DNA of 32,215 nucleotides from Chlorobiota bacterium (lineage in GTDB: Bacteria; Bacteroidota; Bacteroidia; Bacteroidales; Marinilabiliaceae). Position 1 is the stretch's first letter. Each line of letters starts with the position of its first letter. Shown piece after piece: positions 1-8,098 of this stretch. The stretch lies in contig JAADEM010000014.1 in the NCBI GenBank assembly GCA_013153405.1, positions 1 through 32,215 of the forward strand, given 5' to 3'. The position numbers were made by a program, and so were the translations under genes. Under the pieces are notes generated by a model. That model had not been told where the DNA came from. It ran no database searches and worked only from the letters and a program-made list of their open reading frames with translations.

Positions 1-91
1 AATCTCATAAAGCTTTTGTGTTGACTCACAGCAGATTGCTTCGTCGTTCCTCCTCGCAATGACGTCGGATTTATACTTTTTGGACATCCTC
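1..91. repeat. Partial MITE/REP-like repeat, copy A
   Basis: This is the right part of a repeat also found at 11776-11906 and 15243-15375. The shared core (about 32-66) reads as a gattgcttcgtcg...cgcaatgacg segment. The right terminal sequence ACTTTTTGGACATCCTC (75-91) is the exact reverse complement of the left terminus of copy B (11776-11792). The left end is degenerate or lies outside the window. The copy sits just past the stop of the minus-strand response regulator gene. No coding capacity is visible. Confidence 0.75.
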
Positions 92-146
92 CTGTTTTTT
101 ATAAGTTATAACACAAAAACAACAATCCTTTCAACAGGACGACCTG

Positions 147-842
147 TTAACTGAACAAATCTTTTTTAACCTTTCCTTTATACGTCTTTCCTATATCAAT
201 CTTTTTCCCGGCAATTTCCACCTTATTCCTATGAATTGATTTTACCTCTTCCTTATTCACAATAAAAGAACGGTGAATACGAATAAATTTCTCCGGAAGA
301 TTGTTCTCCAGTCCTTTAAGCGACATTAAAGCAATAATCTTTTTATTATCTTTCAAGTGAAATGCAACATATTCCTTAAGCCCCTCGATATAAATTATAT
401 CATCATAATACACTTTAATCAGTTTATGTTCGGCCCTGATTACAATATAGTTTTCCCGGTTGTTTACCCCGGCTTTCCTCATAAGAGAAATCTGTTCTGT
501 TGCTTTTTCAACCGCTACGGAGAAACGTTCAAAAGATATGGGTTTAAGAAGATAGTCGATAACGCCAAGAGAATATCCCTGAAGAGCATATTCAGAATAT
601 GCGGTAGTAAAAATAACAACCGGTTTGTTTTCTGTTTTGTGTAACATGTCCACTCCTGTCTGTTCAGGCATCTGAATATCAAGAAACATCAGATCCACAT
701 CTTCGGTACGCAACACTTCCATTGCTTCGGTAGCACCAGAGCATTTTGCTGTCAGCTCGAGTTGAGGAATTCTTTCGATATAATCAGCCAGCAGTGTCCT
801 TGCCAGAAACTCATCATCTACAACTATACACTTTATCTTCAT
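147..842 (-). CDS. LytTR-family response regulator
   Basis: This 231-residue protein is a two-domain response regulator. The N-terminal receiver domain has the acidic pair D9/D10, the phospho-acceptor D55 in LDIQMPE, T79/T80 and the conserved K100 in YLLKP. The C-terminal part (about 130-228) is a LytTR DNA-binding domain, with IRIHRSFIVN as the family signature. In this family the regulator is phosphorylated by a LytS-type kinase and binds pairs of 9-base direct repeats about 21 bases apart. The kinase gene ends only 13 bases upstream, so the two are co-transcribed, kinase first. Inference: its sites are the boxes at 2003-2032 and 2108-2137, which would make it autoregulatory and the regulator of the TonB receptor operon. 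Confidence 0.95.
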   Translation of the reverse strand: MKIKCIVVDDEFLARTLLADYIERIPQLELTAKCSGATEAMEVLRTEDVDLMFLDIQMPEQTGVDMLHKTENKPVVIFTTAYSEYALQGYSLGVIDYLLKPISFERFSVAVEKATEQISLMRKAGVNNRENYIVIRAEHKLIKVYYDDIIYIEGLKEYVAFHLKDNKKIIALMSLKGLENNLPEKFIRIHRSFIVNKEEVKSIHRNKVEIAGKKIDIGKTYKGKVKKDLFS

Positions 843-855
843 ACAATCGGCAAAA

Positions 856-1941
856 TTAATTGTAAATCTTCAAGTCAACTATAAACTCAGTTCCCGTGTC
901 TTTTATCTCAAGTTCATGTTTCCCTTTGTAAAGAAGCTCGAGCCGCCTTTTCACATTTTCCAGACCTATCCCCTGTGTTTTATCTTTCGAAAGTTTTATT
1001 GATGGAATACTATTGGATATATTGAATAATATCTTGTTATCCATGGCCTTAAGCTTTAGCCTGATCCAACCATTACCGGTATCTGTTATCCCCGAGTGCT
1101 TAAAGCTATTCTCTATAAACGGAATAAATAACAGCGGAGGAACCGGTGTGGACTTATCTATTTCTGAAAAATCAATTTCAATATTTTGTGAATATTCGGT
1201 TTTCAGTTTTTGAAGTTCTATAAAATTATTAATGTACAGAACCTCTTTCCCGATAGGGACAAAGTCATCATTACACTCATAAAGCATATATCGTAACATT
1301 TCAGACAACTTCATAAGCATGGCAGGAGCATTCTCCTTTTTCAGCAGCACAAGTGCATAAATATTATTCAGGGCATTGAACAGAAAATGGGGATTTACCT
1401 GAGATTTCAGAAACTTCATTTCCGACAAAAGGTTTTCACTTCTTATTTCAGCCTTTTTCTTCTCTTCTGAAACCTTTTGATAAATCATCTTATAAACAAT
1501 ACTGGCAAGAACAATAGCAAGTAATGATGTGAGGTTACGAACAAGACTCCGCTTTATGAGAAGAATTCCGGGCTGTTTCTGTAAGTTAAATGCATTCTGC
1601 ATCTCCGGACTTAACATCTGGTTTATCCCGGGGCCTCTCATTACCACATCGCCAAAAGGCTTAAGATAAATATCGATATAAAGTATCAGACCTGACGAAA
1701 CCAGCATCAAAACAATAACAGACAAAGCATATGTAATATACTTCTGTTTTTCAAGCAAACGTGGAATAAGCACAATCAGATTAAAGTAAAAAATAGCTGA
1801 GTGAATTACTGTAAGCTCTACAGCTTTGAAAACCGCCTTTCTGAATATTAAAAGATTTGAAAAAAACAGAATCATAAAAATCAGATACAACATCCAGCTG
1901 AAGATGTGAACTGTTTTGACATTAATAAATCTGTTGCTCAT
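856..1941 (-). CDS. LytS/YehU-like sensor histidine kinase
   Basis: This 361-residue membrane kinase belongs to the His_kinase family (PF06580-type). Four hydrophobic segments are visible (about 12-32, 42-60, 68-92 and 127-150). The third extracytoplasmic section (about 92-127) is short and contains three methionines. A coiled-coil linker follows, then the phospho-acceptor motif QVNPHFLFNALNNIYAL with H185. A C-terminal HATPase domain has an N-box around PFIENSFKHS and a glycine box at TQGIGLENVKRRL. There is no separate large sensor domain, so the signal is probably sensed in or at the membrane. It is first in the operon with the LytTR regulator. Its promoter is the TATATTTG at 1967-1974. 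The ligand is unknown. Confidence 0.94.
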   Translation of the reverse strand: MSNRFINVKTVHIFSWMLYLIFMILFFSNLLIFRKAVFKAVELTVIHSAIFYFNLIVLIPRLLEKQKYITYALSVIVLMLVSSGLILYIDIYLKPFGDVVMRGPGINQMLSPEMQNAFNLQKQPGILLIKRSLVRNLTSLLAIVLASIVYKMIYQKVSEEKKKAEIRSENLLSEMKFLKSQVNPHFLFNALNNIYALVLLKKENAPAMLMKLSEMLRYMLYECNDDFVPIGKEVLYINNFIELQKLKTEYSQNIEIDFSEIDKSTPVPPLLFIPFIENSFKHSGITDTGNGWIRLKLKAMDNKILFNISNSIPSIKLSKDKTQGIGLENVKRRLELLYKGKHELEIKDTGTEFIVDLKIYN

Positions 1942-1966
1942 TACTGTTTTTTCATAATTTAAAAAT

Positions 1967-1974
1967 CAAATATA
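1967..1974 (-). promoter_or_regulatory. Promoter -7 element of the kinase/regulator operon
   Basis: On the minus strand this reads TATATTTG, a perfect match to the Bacteroidota TAnnTTTG element. It lies 25 bases before the kinase start codon and exactly 28 bases from the nearer of the two repeat boxes (2003-2011). Confidence 0.75.
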
Positions 1975-2002
1975 CGTATATCAGATTACATCATATAAAA
2001 TT

Positions 2003-2032
2003 TTCAACCATAGCCACAAAAACATCAACCAA
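2003..2032 (-). promoter_or_regulatory. Paired LytTR-type binding boxes (minus-facing)
   Basis: Two boxes read on the minus strand: TTGGTTGAT (2024-2032) and ATGGTTGAA (2003-2011). They are direct repeats offset by exactly 21 bases, two helical turns. Each differs by one base from the plus-facing box TTGGTTGAA. The core GTTnA fits the known LytTR consensus and the 21-base spacing fits AgrA/AlgR-type sites. The operator role is inferred. Confidence 0.65.
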
Positions 2033-2107
2033 TGTTCCACTACCTAAAAGCATATAATCTCTTTGTAAACCCGAAAAGTCCTGTACCATTAAGCACAATC
2101 ACTGCCC

Positions 2108-2137
2108 TTGGTTGAATATATCTTCCCTTTGGTTGAA
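2108..2137 (+). promoter_or_regulatory. Paired LytTR-type binding boxes (plus-facing)
   Basis: Two identical boxes TTGGTTGAA (2108-2116 and 2129-2137) lie 21 bases apart, each preceded by a CCCTT-like stretch. They lie 28 bases upstream of the likely -7 element of the TonB receptor gene. That is an activator position just upstream of the -33 region. Confidence 0.68.
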
Positions 2138-2165
2138 ATTATTTCTTTTTATCAATGTACTGCCA

Positions 2166-2173
2166 CATATTTG
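2166..2173 (+). promoter_or_regulatory. Promoter -7 element of the TonB receptor operon
   Basis: CATATTTG is a one-base variant of TAnnTTTG, 23 bases upstream of the receptor start codon. No good -33 TTTG is seen at the expected distance. That fits a promoter that needs an activator bound at 2108-2137. Confidence 0.5.
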
Positions 2174-2196
2174 TTTTACCGATAAAAATATAAAGA

Positions 2197-4995
2197 ATGA
2201 ATCTGAGGAAAATAGTGTTTAAAATAACCCCGGCCATTGTGCTGTTTGTTTTAACAGGAATAACCGGAACATTGAAGGCACAGTCTATAAAAGATATTGT
2301 CATTAAAGAACACTATTGGGGAACTCCTCTGAATAAGGTTCTGAAGGATTTTCAGGAAAAGTACGGTTTAAAAATAGAATATGATCCTGAATACACTTCA
2401 CAATTCACTTTTGATGATAAAGGTCGTACCAGCTTCGGCACCTCTGTCGAAAAAGCATTTTATGCTATCTGCCAGGACAATCCTGAACTATCGTTTTATA
2501 TCGATGACAATGAAGTCATACATCTCACAAAAGGTTCAGTACCAACCGGCATGGGTTATTCTCCACCAAAGATAACAGGTACAATACAAAGAAAAAAATC
2601 AGATACAAAGAAAAAAAATCAGCCGCCAAAACCAGAAAGTGCCTTCATAAACAAGAAGTTCACAGGACAACCACAAAAAAAGAACCTGACGATATCAGGT
2701 ATTGTAAAAGACACAGAAACAGGTGAAACACTTTCCTATGCATCGGTTGTTATAAAAGGCACATCAAACGGTACAACTACAAATATTGACGGATATTTCA
2801 CATTATTCAATGTACCTTCCGATACCTCAACACTTGAAATTTCTTACATAGGATACCATAAAGGCATATACTTTCTCAGTCCCGAATCTAATCTTTCAAA
2901 CATAAAAATAAACCTTCAACCAAACTCATCAACACTTGAGGAGGTTACTGTAACTGTACGGAAAGAAAGTTTAATGAAACAGAACTCCAACGAAGTAGGT
3001 GTTGTGAAAATGTCACCACAAAAAATAGCTGAATTACCGGTAATAGGAGAAAAGGACATTTTCCGATCATTCCAGTTATTACCCGGAGTAGCAGGAAGTA
3101 ATGAATCATCATCCGGCTTGTTCGTACTTGGAGGAACTCCGGACCAGAACCTTATTTTATATGATGGTTTTACCGTTTATCACGTCGATCACCTGTTCGG
3201 AATGTTCAGCGCTTTTAATTCAAATGCAATTAAGGATGTACAACTTCACAAAGGAGGATTCGAATCACGTTTCGGCGGACGTATATCAAGTGTGATGGAA
3301 ATAGTAGGAAAAGACGGTAATGAAAAAAACTTCAACCTGGGTGGCGACATTGGGTTTTTAAGTGCCAATATATATACGGAAATTCCGGTTACTGAAAAAC
3401 TGACCGTCTTGCTCGCAGCCAGACGCTCGTGGAAAAGTTTCATATACAACGATATTTTCGACAGTTTCAACGATGCCACCGAACAACCCGTTGCTCAAAC
3501 ACCTTCCGGCAGGCCGGGAGGAGGAATGAGAATGAAAGAAGCAACCACTCCGTCATCATATTTTTACGACCTGAATGCAAAAATTACTTACAAACCTTCG
3601 GATAAAGACAATATATCCTACAGCTTTTTCAACGGCCTGGATGACCTTGACAATTCAAGAGATATAAACAGAGCGAGAAACGGAATGACCATTTCAGGAG
3701 GCACAACCGATATTACAAAATGGGGAAACTGGGGGATGAGCACAACCTGGTCACGCAAATGGAGTGATAAATATTATTCAAATGCATTAATATCTGTATC
3801 CAACTATTTCAGCAACCGCGACCTGTCGATGTCGCGAATAATGAACGGAGTATCAACAACAAAAAGCGCAATAGAAGATAATAACCTGCGTGATTACACC
3901 TTTAAATATGACAATGAACTGAAAATAAACCGCATCAACAATCTTGAATTCGGCCTGCAGGCAACACACCTTACTATTGATTACAACTACACAATGAATG
4001 ACACAACAATAATTCAGGACAGAAATGATAACGGACTTATTATGGCAGGTTACTTTCAGGACAGAATAAACCTTTTCAGTAAGCTGACAATTATTCCAGG
4101 CATTAGGGTGTCGTACTACGATGTTACAGATGAGATGTATTATGAACCAAGAGCTTCAATTCATTATAAACTTTCAAACATGATAAGCATAAAAGGAGCC
4201 TGGGGACATTATTATCAGTTTGCAAACAGAATAATCAGAGAGGATATCTCCACCGGAAGCAAGGATTTCTGGATTTTAAGTGACGGTGACGATGTTCCGG
4301 TAAGCTATGCTGAACATTTCATTGCAGGTGTATCATACGAAACAAAAAATTATCTTTTCGATGTTGAAGCATATTACAAAAACCTGGATGGTCTTTCGGA
4401 ATATTCCCTGCAATACACCCCGTCATTCAACAATGTGGATTACAATGAATTTTTTTATAAAGGAACAGGAACTGCCAAAGGTATAGAGTTCCTTATCCAG
4501 AAAAAATACGGCAAATACACCGGCTGGATAAGCTACACTCTGGGTGAGGTAATGTATAACTTCCCTATTTACGGAGACAAGTCATTTCCCGCAAATCATG
4601 ATGTTACAAATGAATTTAAAACTGTAAACACATTCAGATACAGAAACTGGGTATTTGCCGGCACATGGATATACGGAACAGGAAAACCATATACCGAGCC
4701 TACAGGACAGTATGAGGTTACATTAATCGATGGAAGCACTTCTACATTTATGGATATTGGCCCTAAAAACGGCTCTCGTTATCCCGATTATCACCGGCTT
4801 GATGTATCTGCCACTTTTGAATTTAAACTTGGCAGAACAGGTTTCGGAAGCATTGGCCTGTCCATATTCAATCTTTATAACCGACAGAATGTATGGTATA
4901 AAGAATTTGAATTGTCAGGCGATGACCTCTACGAAACAGATGTTACCCTTTTGGGAATTACCCCAAGCCTGACTTTATCGTTCCGGTTAAGATAA
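2197..4995 (+). CDS. TonB-dependent outer-membrane receptor with STN-like and carboxypeptidase-regulatory-like domains
   Basis: This 932-residue receptor starts with a signal peptide (about 1-28, ending LKAQ). A short STN/secretin-like domain follows (about 32-112). A basic, proline-rich linker leads to a carboxypeptidase-regulatory-like domain (about 165-243, with ISGIVKDTETGETL). The plug (about 255-390) has the LPVIGEKDIFRSFQLLPGV and GGTPDQNLILYDG segments, and the rest is a beta-barrel ending in an aromatic/R strand (SLTLSFRLR). Such receptors import large ligands across the outer membrane using TonB energy. DUF4249 lipoproteins commonly follow this subfamily, and one starts 12 bases downstream. 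An STN domain often signals to a FecR/ECF sigma pair, but none is adjacent; the divergent neighbour is a LytTR system. A glycine-rich GGGMRM loop lies near residue 445. The substrate cannot be told from sequence. Confidence 0.94.
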   Translation: MNLRKIVFKITPAIVLFVLTGITGTLKAQSIKDIVIKEHYWGTPLNKVLKDFQEKYGLKIEYDPEYTSQFTFDDKGRTSFGTSVEKAFYAICQDNPELSFYIDDNEVIHLTKGSVPTGMGYSPPKITGTIQRKKSDTKKKNQPPKPESAFINKKFTGQPQKKNLTISGIVKDTETGETLSYASVVIKGTSNGTTTNIDGYFTLFNVPSDTSTLEISYIGYHKGIYFLSPESNLSNIKINLQPNSSTLEEVTVTVRKESLMKQNSNEVGVVKMSPQKIAELPVIGEKDIFRSFQLLPGVAGSNESSSGLFVLGGTPDQNLILYDGFTVYHVDHLFGMFSAFNSNAIKDVQLHKGGFESRFGGRISSVMEIVGKDGNEKNFNLGGDIGFLSANIYTEIPVTEKLTVLLAARRSWKSFIYNDIFDSFNDATEQPVAQTPSGRPGGGMRMKEATTPSSYFYDLNAKITYKPSDKDNISYSFFNGLDDLDNSRDINRARNGMTISGGTTDITKWGNWGMSTTWSRKWSDKYYSNALISVSNYFSNRDLSMSRIMNGVSTTKSAIEDNNLRDYTFKYDNELKINRINNLEFGLQATHLTIDYNYTMNDTTIIQDRNDNGLIMAGYFQDRINLFSKLTIIPGIRVSYYDVTDEMYYEPRASIHYKLSNMISIKGAWGHYYQFANRIIREDISTGSKDFWILSDGDDVPVSYAEHFIAGVSYETKNYLFDVEAYYKNLDGLSEYSLQYTPSFNNVDYNEFFYKGTGTAKGIEFLIQKKYGKYTGWISYTLGEVMYNFPIYGDKSFPANHDVTNEFKTVNTFRYRNWVFAGTWIYGTGKPYTEPTGQYEVTLIDGSTSTFMDIGPKNGSRYPDYHRLDVSATFEFKLGRTGFGSIGLSIFNLYNRQNVWYKEFELSGDDLYETDVTLLGITPSLTLSFRLR

Positions 4996-5007
4996 AACAA
5001 CTCTAAA

Positions 5008-5856
5008 ATGAATAACATAAAAAACATATTTATTAAATCAGCGGTATTAAACCGGATATTTACATTAGTTATATTTACCCTGTTTATTGCATCCTGCACT
5101 GATGACAACGATTTATCTGTAACTGATACGGTGGTTGTTGAATCATACCTTGTTCCGGGCCTTCCTGTCTCGGTAAAGTTGTCAAGGCTGAAACCCTTTG
5201 TTGAAGACGGAATTGCCGACACCTCTGCTATTGATTCTGCCCGTATATTTATTAATTTTAGTGGTAACGATTTTTTACTCACTCCTGTTGATACCACTCC
5301 GGGAGAATACATTTGTGAAGACACCTCACTTAACATTCTTCCCGAATACACATACGGAATAAGTTTTGAATACAACAACTACATTGTAAGTGCGGAAACC
5401 GTAATACCGGAAAAACCGGAAGGACTTGAGCTCAGCGACATTTATTATTATTACGACCCGTACGGCATACTGCCTGAATATACAGATCCTCTTGACGTTT
5501 ACTGGCTCAATCCTGACGGCAGTAATTACCAGGTTGTTGTTGAATATCTGGATGAAACATACAACCCTATCAATGAATATCTCGATCCCAATAATTACGA
5601 AAGCTACAGAGTTGTTTCTTCCGGAGCATTAAGTACCGATACTTACAGCCTGGCTGCAAGAAAACAACTCGCCTTTTATGGTAATTACAGGCTTATTCTT
5701 TACAAAATAAATGATGAATATGTAAATATCCTGAGTTCAGACCTTTCGCAAAGCACACTAACCATCACCGAACCCATTACAAATATCGATAACGGATTAG
5801 GCATCTTTACCGGAATAAATGCCGATACTATTTATTTTAAAGTAATAAGATTATAA
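5008..5856 (+). CDS. DUF4249-family lipoprotein
   Basis: This is a 282-residue predicted lipoprotein. A hydrophobic signal segment ends in a lipobox with C30 (LFIASC). A beta-rich body follows, with a sequence typical of DUF4249 (TVVVESYLVPGLPVSVKLS near the start and repeated Tyr/Asp-rich strands). Members are nearly always encoded immediately after a SusC-like TonB receptor of this type and are thought to be cell-surface or outer-membrane partners of it; their biochemical role is not established. It starts 12 bases after the receptor stop, so translational coupling or one transcript is likely. The protein is somewhat shorter than many family members, but no frameshift is visible. Confidence 0.82.
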   Translation: MNNIKNIFIKSAVLNRIFTLVIFTLFIASCTDDNDLSVTDTVVVESYLVPGLPVSVKLSRLKPFVEDGIADTSAIDSARIFINFSGNDFLLTPVDTTPGEYICEDTSLNILPEYTYGISFEYNNYIVSAETVIPEKPEGLELSDIYYYYDPYGILPEYTDPLDVYWLNPDGSNYQVVVEYLDETYNPINEYLDPNNYESYRVVSSGALSTDTYSLAARKQLAFYGNYRLILYKINDEYVNILSSDLSQSTLTITEPITNIDNGLGIFTGINADTIYFKVIRL

Positions 5857-5936
5857 TTCTTACTAATTTGAAACATACATAACTAATATAAAACAAATCT
5901 GACCGGATAATAGTTAATAAATAAATATATATACAT

Positions 5937-6758
5937 ATGAAAACTATAAATAAGATTATTAGCGGAACTGTATTATTAGTGGTTATACTAACCGGGTGTG
6001 CAAAACTGCCGACTTATCAGGCAAAATACATAACTGACAAAAAAGAGATACACGAACCTAAGTATTATGACAAAAAGGGTAAAATATCCTACGACATATA
6101 CAATGATGATAAAAATGTGTATGTAAGCATAAAAACAGCCGATTATTACACTCAGGCAAAAATATTGAGATTCGGTCTTACAGTATGGTTCGACGCAAAG
6201 GGCAAAAAGAAAAAAGAAAAAGGAATTGTTTATCCACAAGCTCAACAAAACAAACCGTCATCATCGACAAAAGAAGCCGTAATGGCAATGCAGCGCGGAA
6301 CTCAAAGTCTGGCACAGCTACATAATCTTTTTGAACTGTCTGATAAAAGTATGCTTATCATAGGTATGGAAGGAAAAAACAGTGAAAGAGTTATTTATCC
6401 CGAAAAAGAAAAAAGCGATATAACCGCATCCATAACTTTCGACGACTCAAACTCGTTAAGTTATCTTGCTATAGTTCCCATCGATAAGATATTTACTGGT
6501 GACGAAGCCGGGAATAAAACATTCTCGGTAGGAATTGAACCCGGCTTTTTAGACGTAGGCTCTGCCATGCCGGGAGCCGGAATGAGACATTCAGGAGGCA
6601 TGGGTGGCGGAATGATGGGTGGAGGCATGGGCGGCGGTATGGGAGGTGGCCGGGGAATGAGAGGCGGTGGTATGTCCGGCGGAGGAATGACCTCACTGCG
6701 TTCCACAATGACCGAATCGGTCAAAGTATGGTTTGCTGTTACTCTTACTGACAGTTGA
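5937..6758 (+). CDS. Lipoprotein with a Gly/Met-rich loop
   Basis: This is a 273-residue lipoprotein with a signal peptide and a lipobox ending at C21 (VILTGC). Residues 48-100 look like beta-sandwich strands of a DOMON/CBM9-like fold (AKILRFGLTVWFD). Residues about 208-258 are an extreme low-complexity insert of Gly and Met with Arg, in repeats such as GGGM and GGMGGG. A final strand (SVKVWFAVTLTDS) follows, so the Gly/Met stretch probably forms a loop inside the fold rather than a tail. It lies 80 bases after the DUF4249 gene on the same strand and is probably in the same operon. Metal binding through the methionines is possible but unproven. No specific family is recognised with confidence. 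Confidence 0.85.
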   Translation: MKTINKIISGTVLLVVILTGCAKLPTYQAKYITDKKEIHEPKYYDKKGKISYDIYNDDKNVYVSIKTADYYTQAKILRFGLTVWFDAKGKKKKEKGIVYPQAQQNKPSSSTKEAVMAMQRGTQSLAQLHNLFELSDKSMLIIGMEGKNSERVIYPEKEKSDITASITFDDSNSLSYLAIVPIDKIFTGDEAGNKTFSVGIEPGFLDVGSAMPGAGMRHSGGMGGGMMGGGMGGGMGGGRGMRGGGMSGGGMTSLRSTMTESVKVWFAVTLTDS

Positions 6759-6984
6759 TTTTACACCGGAAAAACCCTATTCATCTTAACAGGATAAAAA
6801 TATTAATAACTATCCTTTTTGCTGCAGAATTTTTAGGTATGACAAACAAAAATTAAACCCAATATGATCATTAGAAATGTAAAACAATTCTAAATATCCT
6901 TTGATTTGCACCTGACAAAAAAGACTGCCTGTAAGATCTGATAATTCAGTATAAATAAGTATTTTCACATTTGCATAAAAAACT

Positions 6985-7028
6985 CAGGCCTGTTCCTGTA
7001 ATGTTCAGGCCTGTTAAACGTTTTTTTT
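6985..7028 (+). terminator. Hairpin with T-run before the ABC binding-protein gene
   Basis: Two copies of the GC-rich palindrome CAGGCCTG (6985-6992 and 7006-7013) can pair as an 8-bp stem with a 13-base loop. A run of eight T follows at 7021-7028. It ends only 24 bases before the start codon at 7053. It may terminate the upstream lipoprotein transcript or act as a leader attenuator of the ABC genes. The rest of the 294-base gap (6759-7052) holds nothing else recognisable. Confidence 0.5.
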
Positions 7029-7052
7029 ATGTAACAATGAAAAATCATAAAA

Positions 7053-8054
7053 ATGAAAACAATAAAGTTTTTATCCATCTTTTTTATATCTGTATTATTG
7101 TTCTCCTGTAGCGGTTCAAACAATGAGATTATTGTGTATACCAGTGTTGATCAGGTTTTTTCCGAACCGGTATTAAAGGATTTTGAGAAAGAGACCGGGA
7201 TTAAGGTAAAGGCAGTTTACGATACAGAAGAGACAAAATCGACAGGAGTACTAAACCGCCTCATAGCCGAGAAAGACAATCCTCAGTGTGATGTTTTCTG
7301 GAGTGGTGATCCGGTAAGAACAATCGTTTTGAAAAACAAAGGTATAACAACCCCCTATCAATCACCGGCAGCAGTAGATATTCCTGCAGTTTACAAAGAC
7401 CCTCAACATCACTGGACTGGTTTTTCAGCAAGAGCCAGAGTTCTTATTTACAACAAAGCATTTTTGCCCGACTCTGTTCCACAATCCATTTTCGATCTTA
7501 CAAAGGAACAGTACAAAGGCAATGTTGCGATAGCTAATCCTCTGTTCGGAACAACCACATTTCATATATCAGCCATCTTTACTGCTCTCGGTGACGAAAA
7601 GGCCAGACAATTTATGACAGACCTGAAAAACAATGATGTGGTAATTGCCTCAAGCAACGGAGATGTAAAAAAACGGGTTTCGAGCGGTGAGATCGCCTGC
7701 GGGCTAACCGATACTGATGATGCCAATGAAGCCATCAAGGAGGGAGCTAATGTAGGTATCGTTTTTCTTGATCAAAACGGCATAGGTACACTCGTTATGC
7801 CCAACACTGTTTGTCTGATCAAAAATTCACCCAATCAGCCGAATGGCAAAAAACTGATAGATTTTCTGCTTAACCGGAAAACAGAAGCCAAGCTTGCTGT
7901 TTCGTGCGCTCAGATGCCGCTTCACAAAGGTGTTAAAGTACCTGAAAGTGTACCGTCGCTTGATAACATAAAGCCAATGAACATAAGCTATGAAAAAACG
8001 GCAAAGAAGCTTGAAGAGATACAAAACTATCTGAAAAACTGGATTGAGAACTGA
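7053..8054 (+). CDS. ABC transporter substrate-binding lipoprotein (ferric/FbpA-like)
   Basis: This is a 333-residue binding protein of the bacterial extracellular solute-binding family that includes ferric-ion proteins such as FbpA/AfuA. The signal peptide ends in a lipobox with C19 (LLFSCSGS), so it is tethered to a membrane facing the periplasm. The first lobe starts with EIIVYTSVDQ and has the typical DVFWSGDP and TGFSARARVLIYN segments. The hinge and second lobe have KGNVAIANPLFGTT and ACGLTDTDDANEA. The permease gene follows after 44 bases. The substrate is probably an oxidised metal or a small anion; ferric iron is inferred from similarity only. No ATP-binding subunit is encoded next to it. 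Confidence 0.88.
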   Translation: MKTIKFLSIFFISVLLFSCSGSNNEIIVYTSVDQVFSEPVLKDFEKETGIKVKAVYDTEETKSTGVLNRLIAEKDNPQCDVFWSGDPVRTIVLKNKGITTPYQSPAAVDIPAVYKDPQHHWTGFSARARVLIYNKAFLPDSVPQSIFDLTKEQYKGNVAIANPLFGTTTFHISAIFTALGDEKARQFMTDLKNNDVVIASSNGDVKKRVSSGEIACGLTDTDDANEAIKEGANVGIVFLDQNGIGTLVMPNTVCLIKNSPNQPNGKKLIDFLLNRKTEAKLAVSCAQMPLHKGVKVPESVPSLDNIKPMNISYEKTAKKLEEIQNYLKNWIEN

Positions 8055-8098
8055 TGTGACAAAGCCGGATATAGAAGACTTTAACACCAAAGATGTAA

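Noticed and set aside
2197-2540. STN-like domain suggesting a FecI/FecR-regulated receptor
   Set aside because: No ECF sigma or FecR gene is adjacent; the domain alone does not show that pathway.
6461-6724. Proline-rich open frame on the minus strand
   Set aside because: It is the antisense shadow of the Gly/Met-rich repeat of the lipoprotein gene. It has no family signature.
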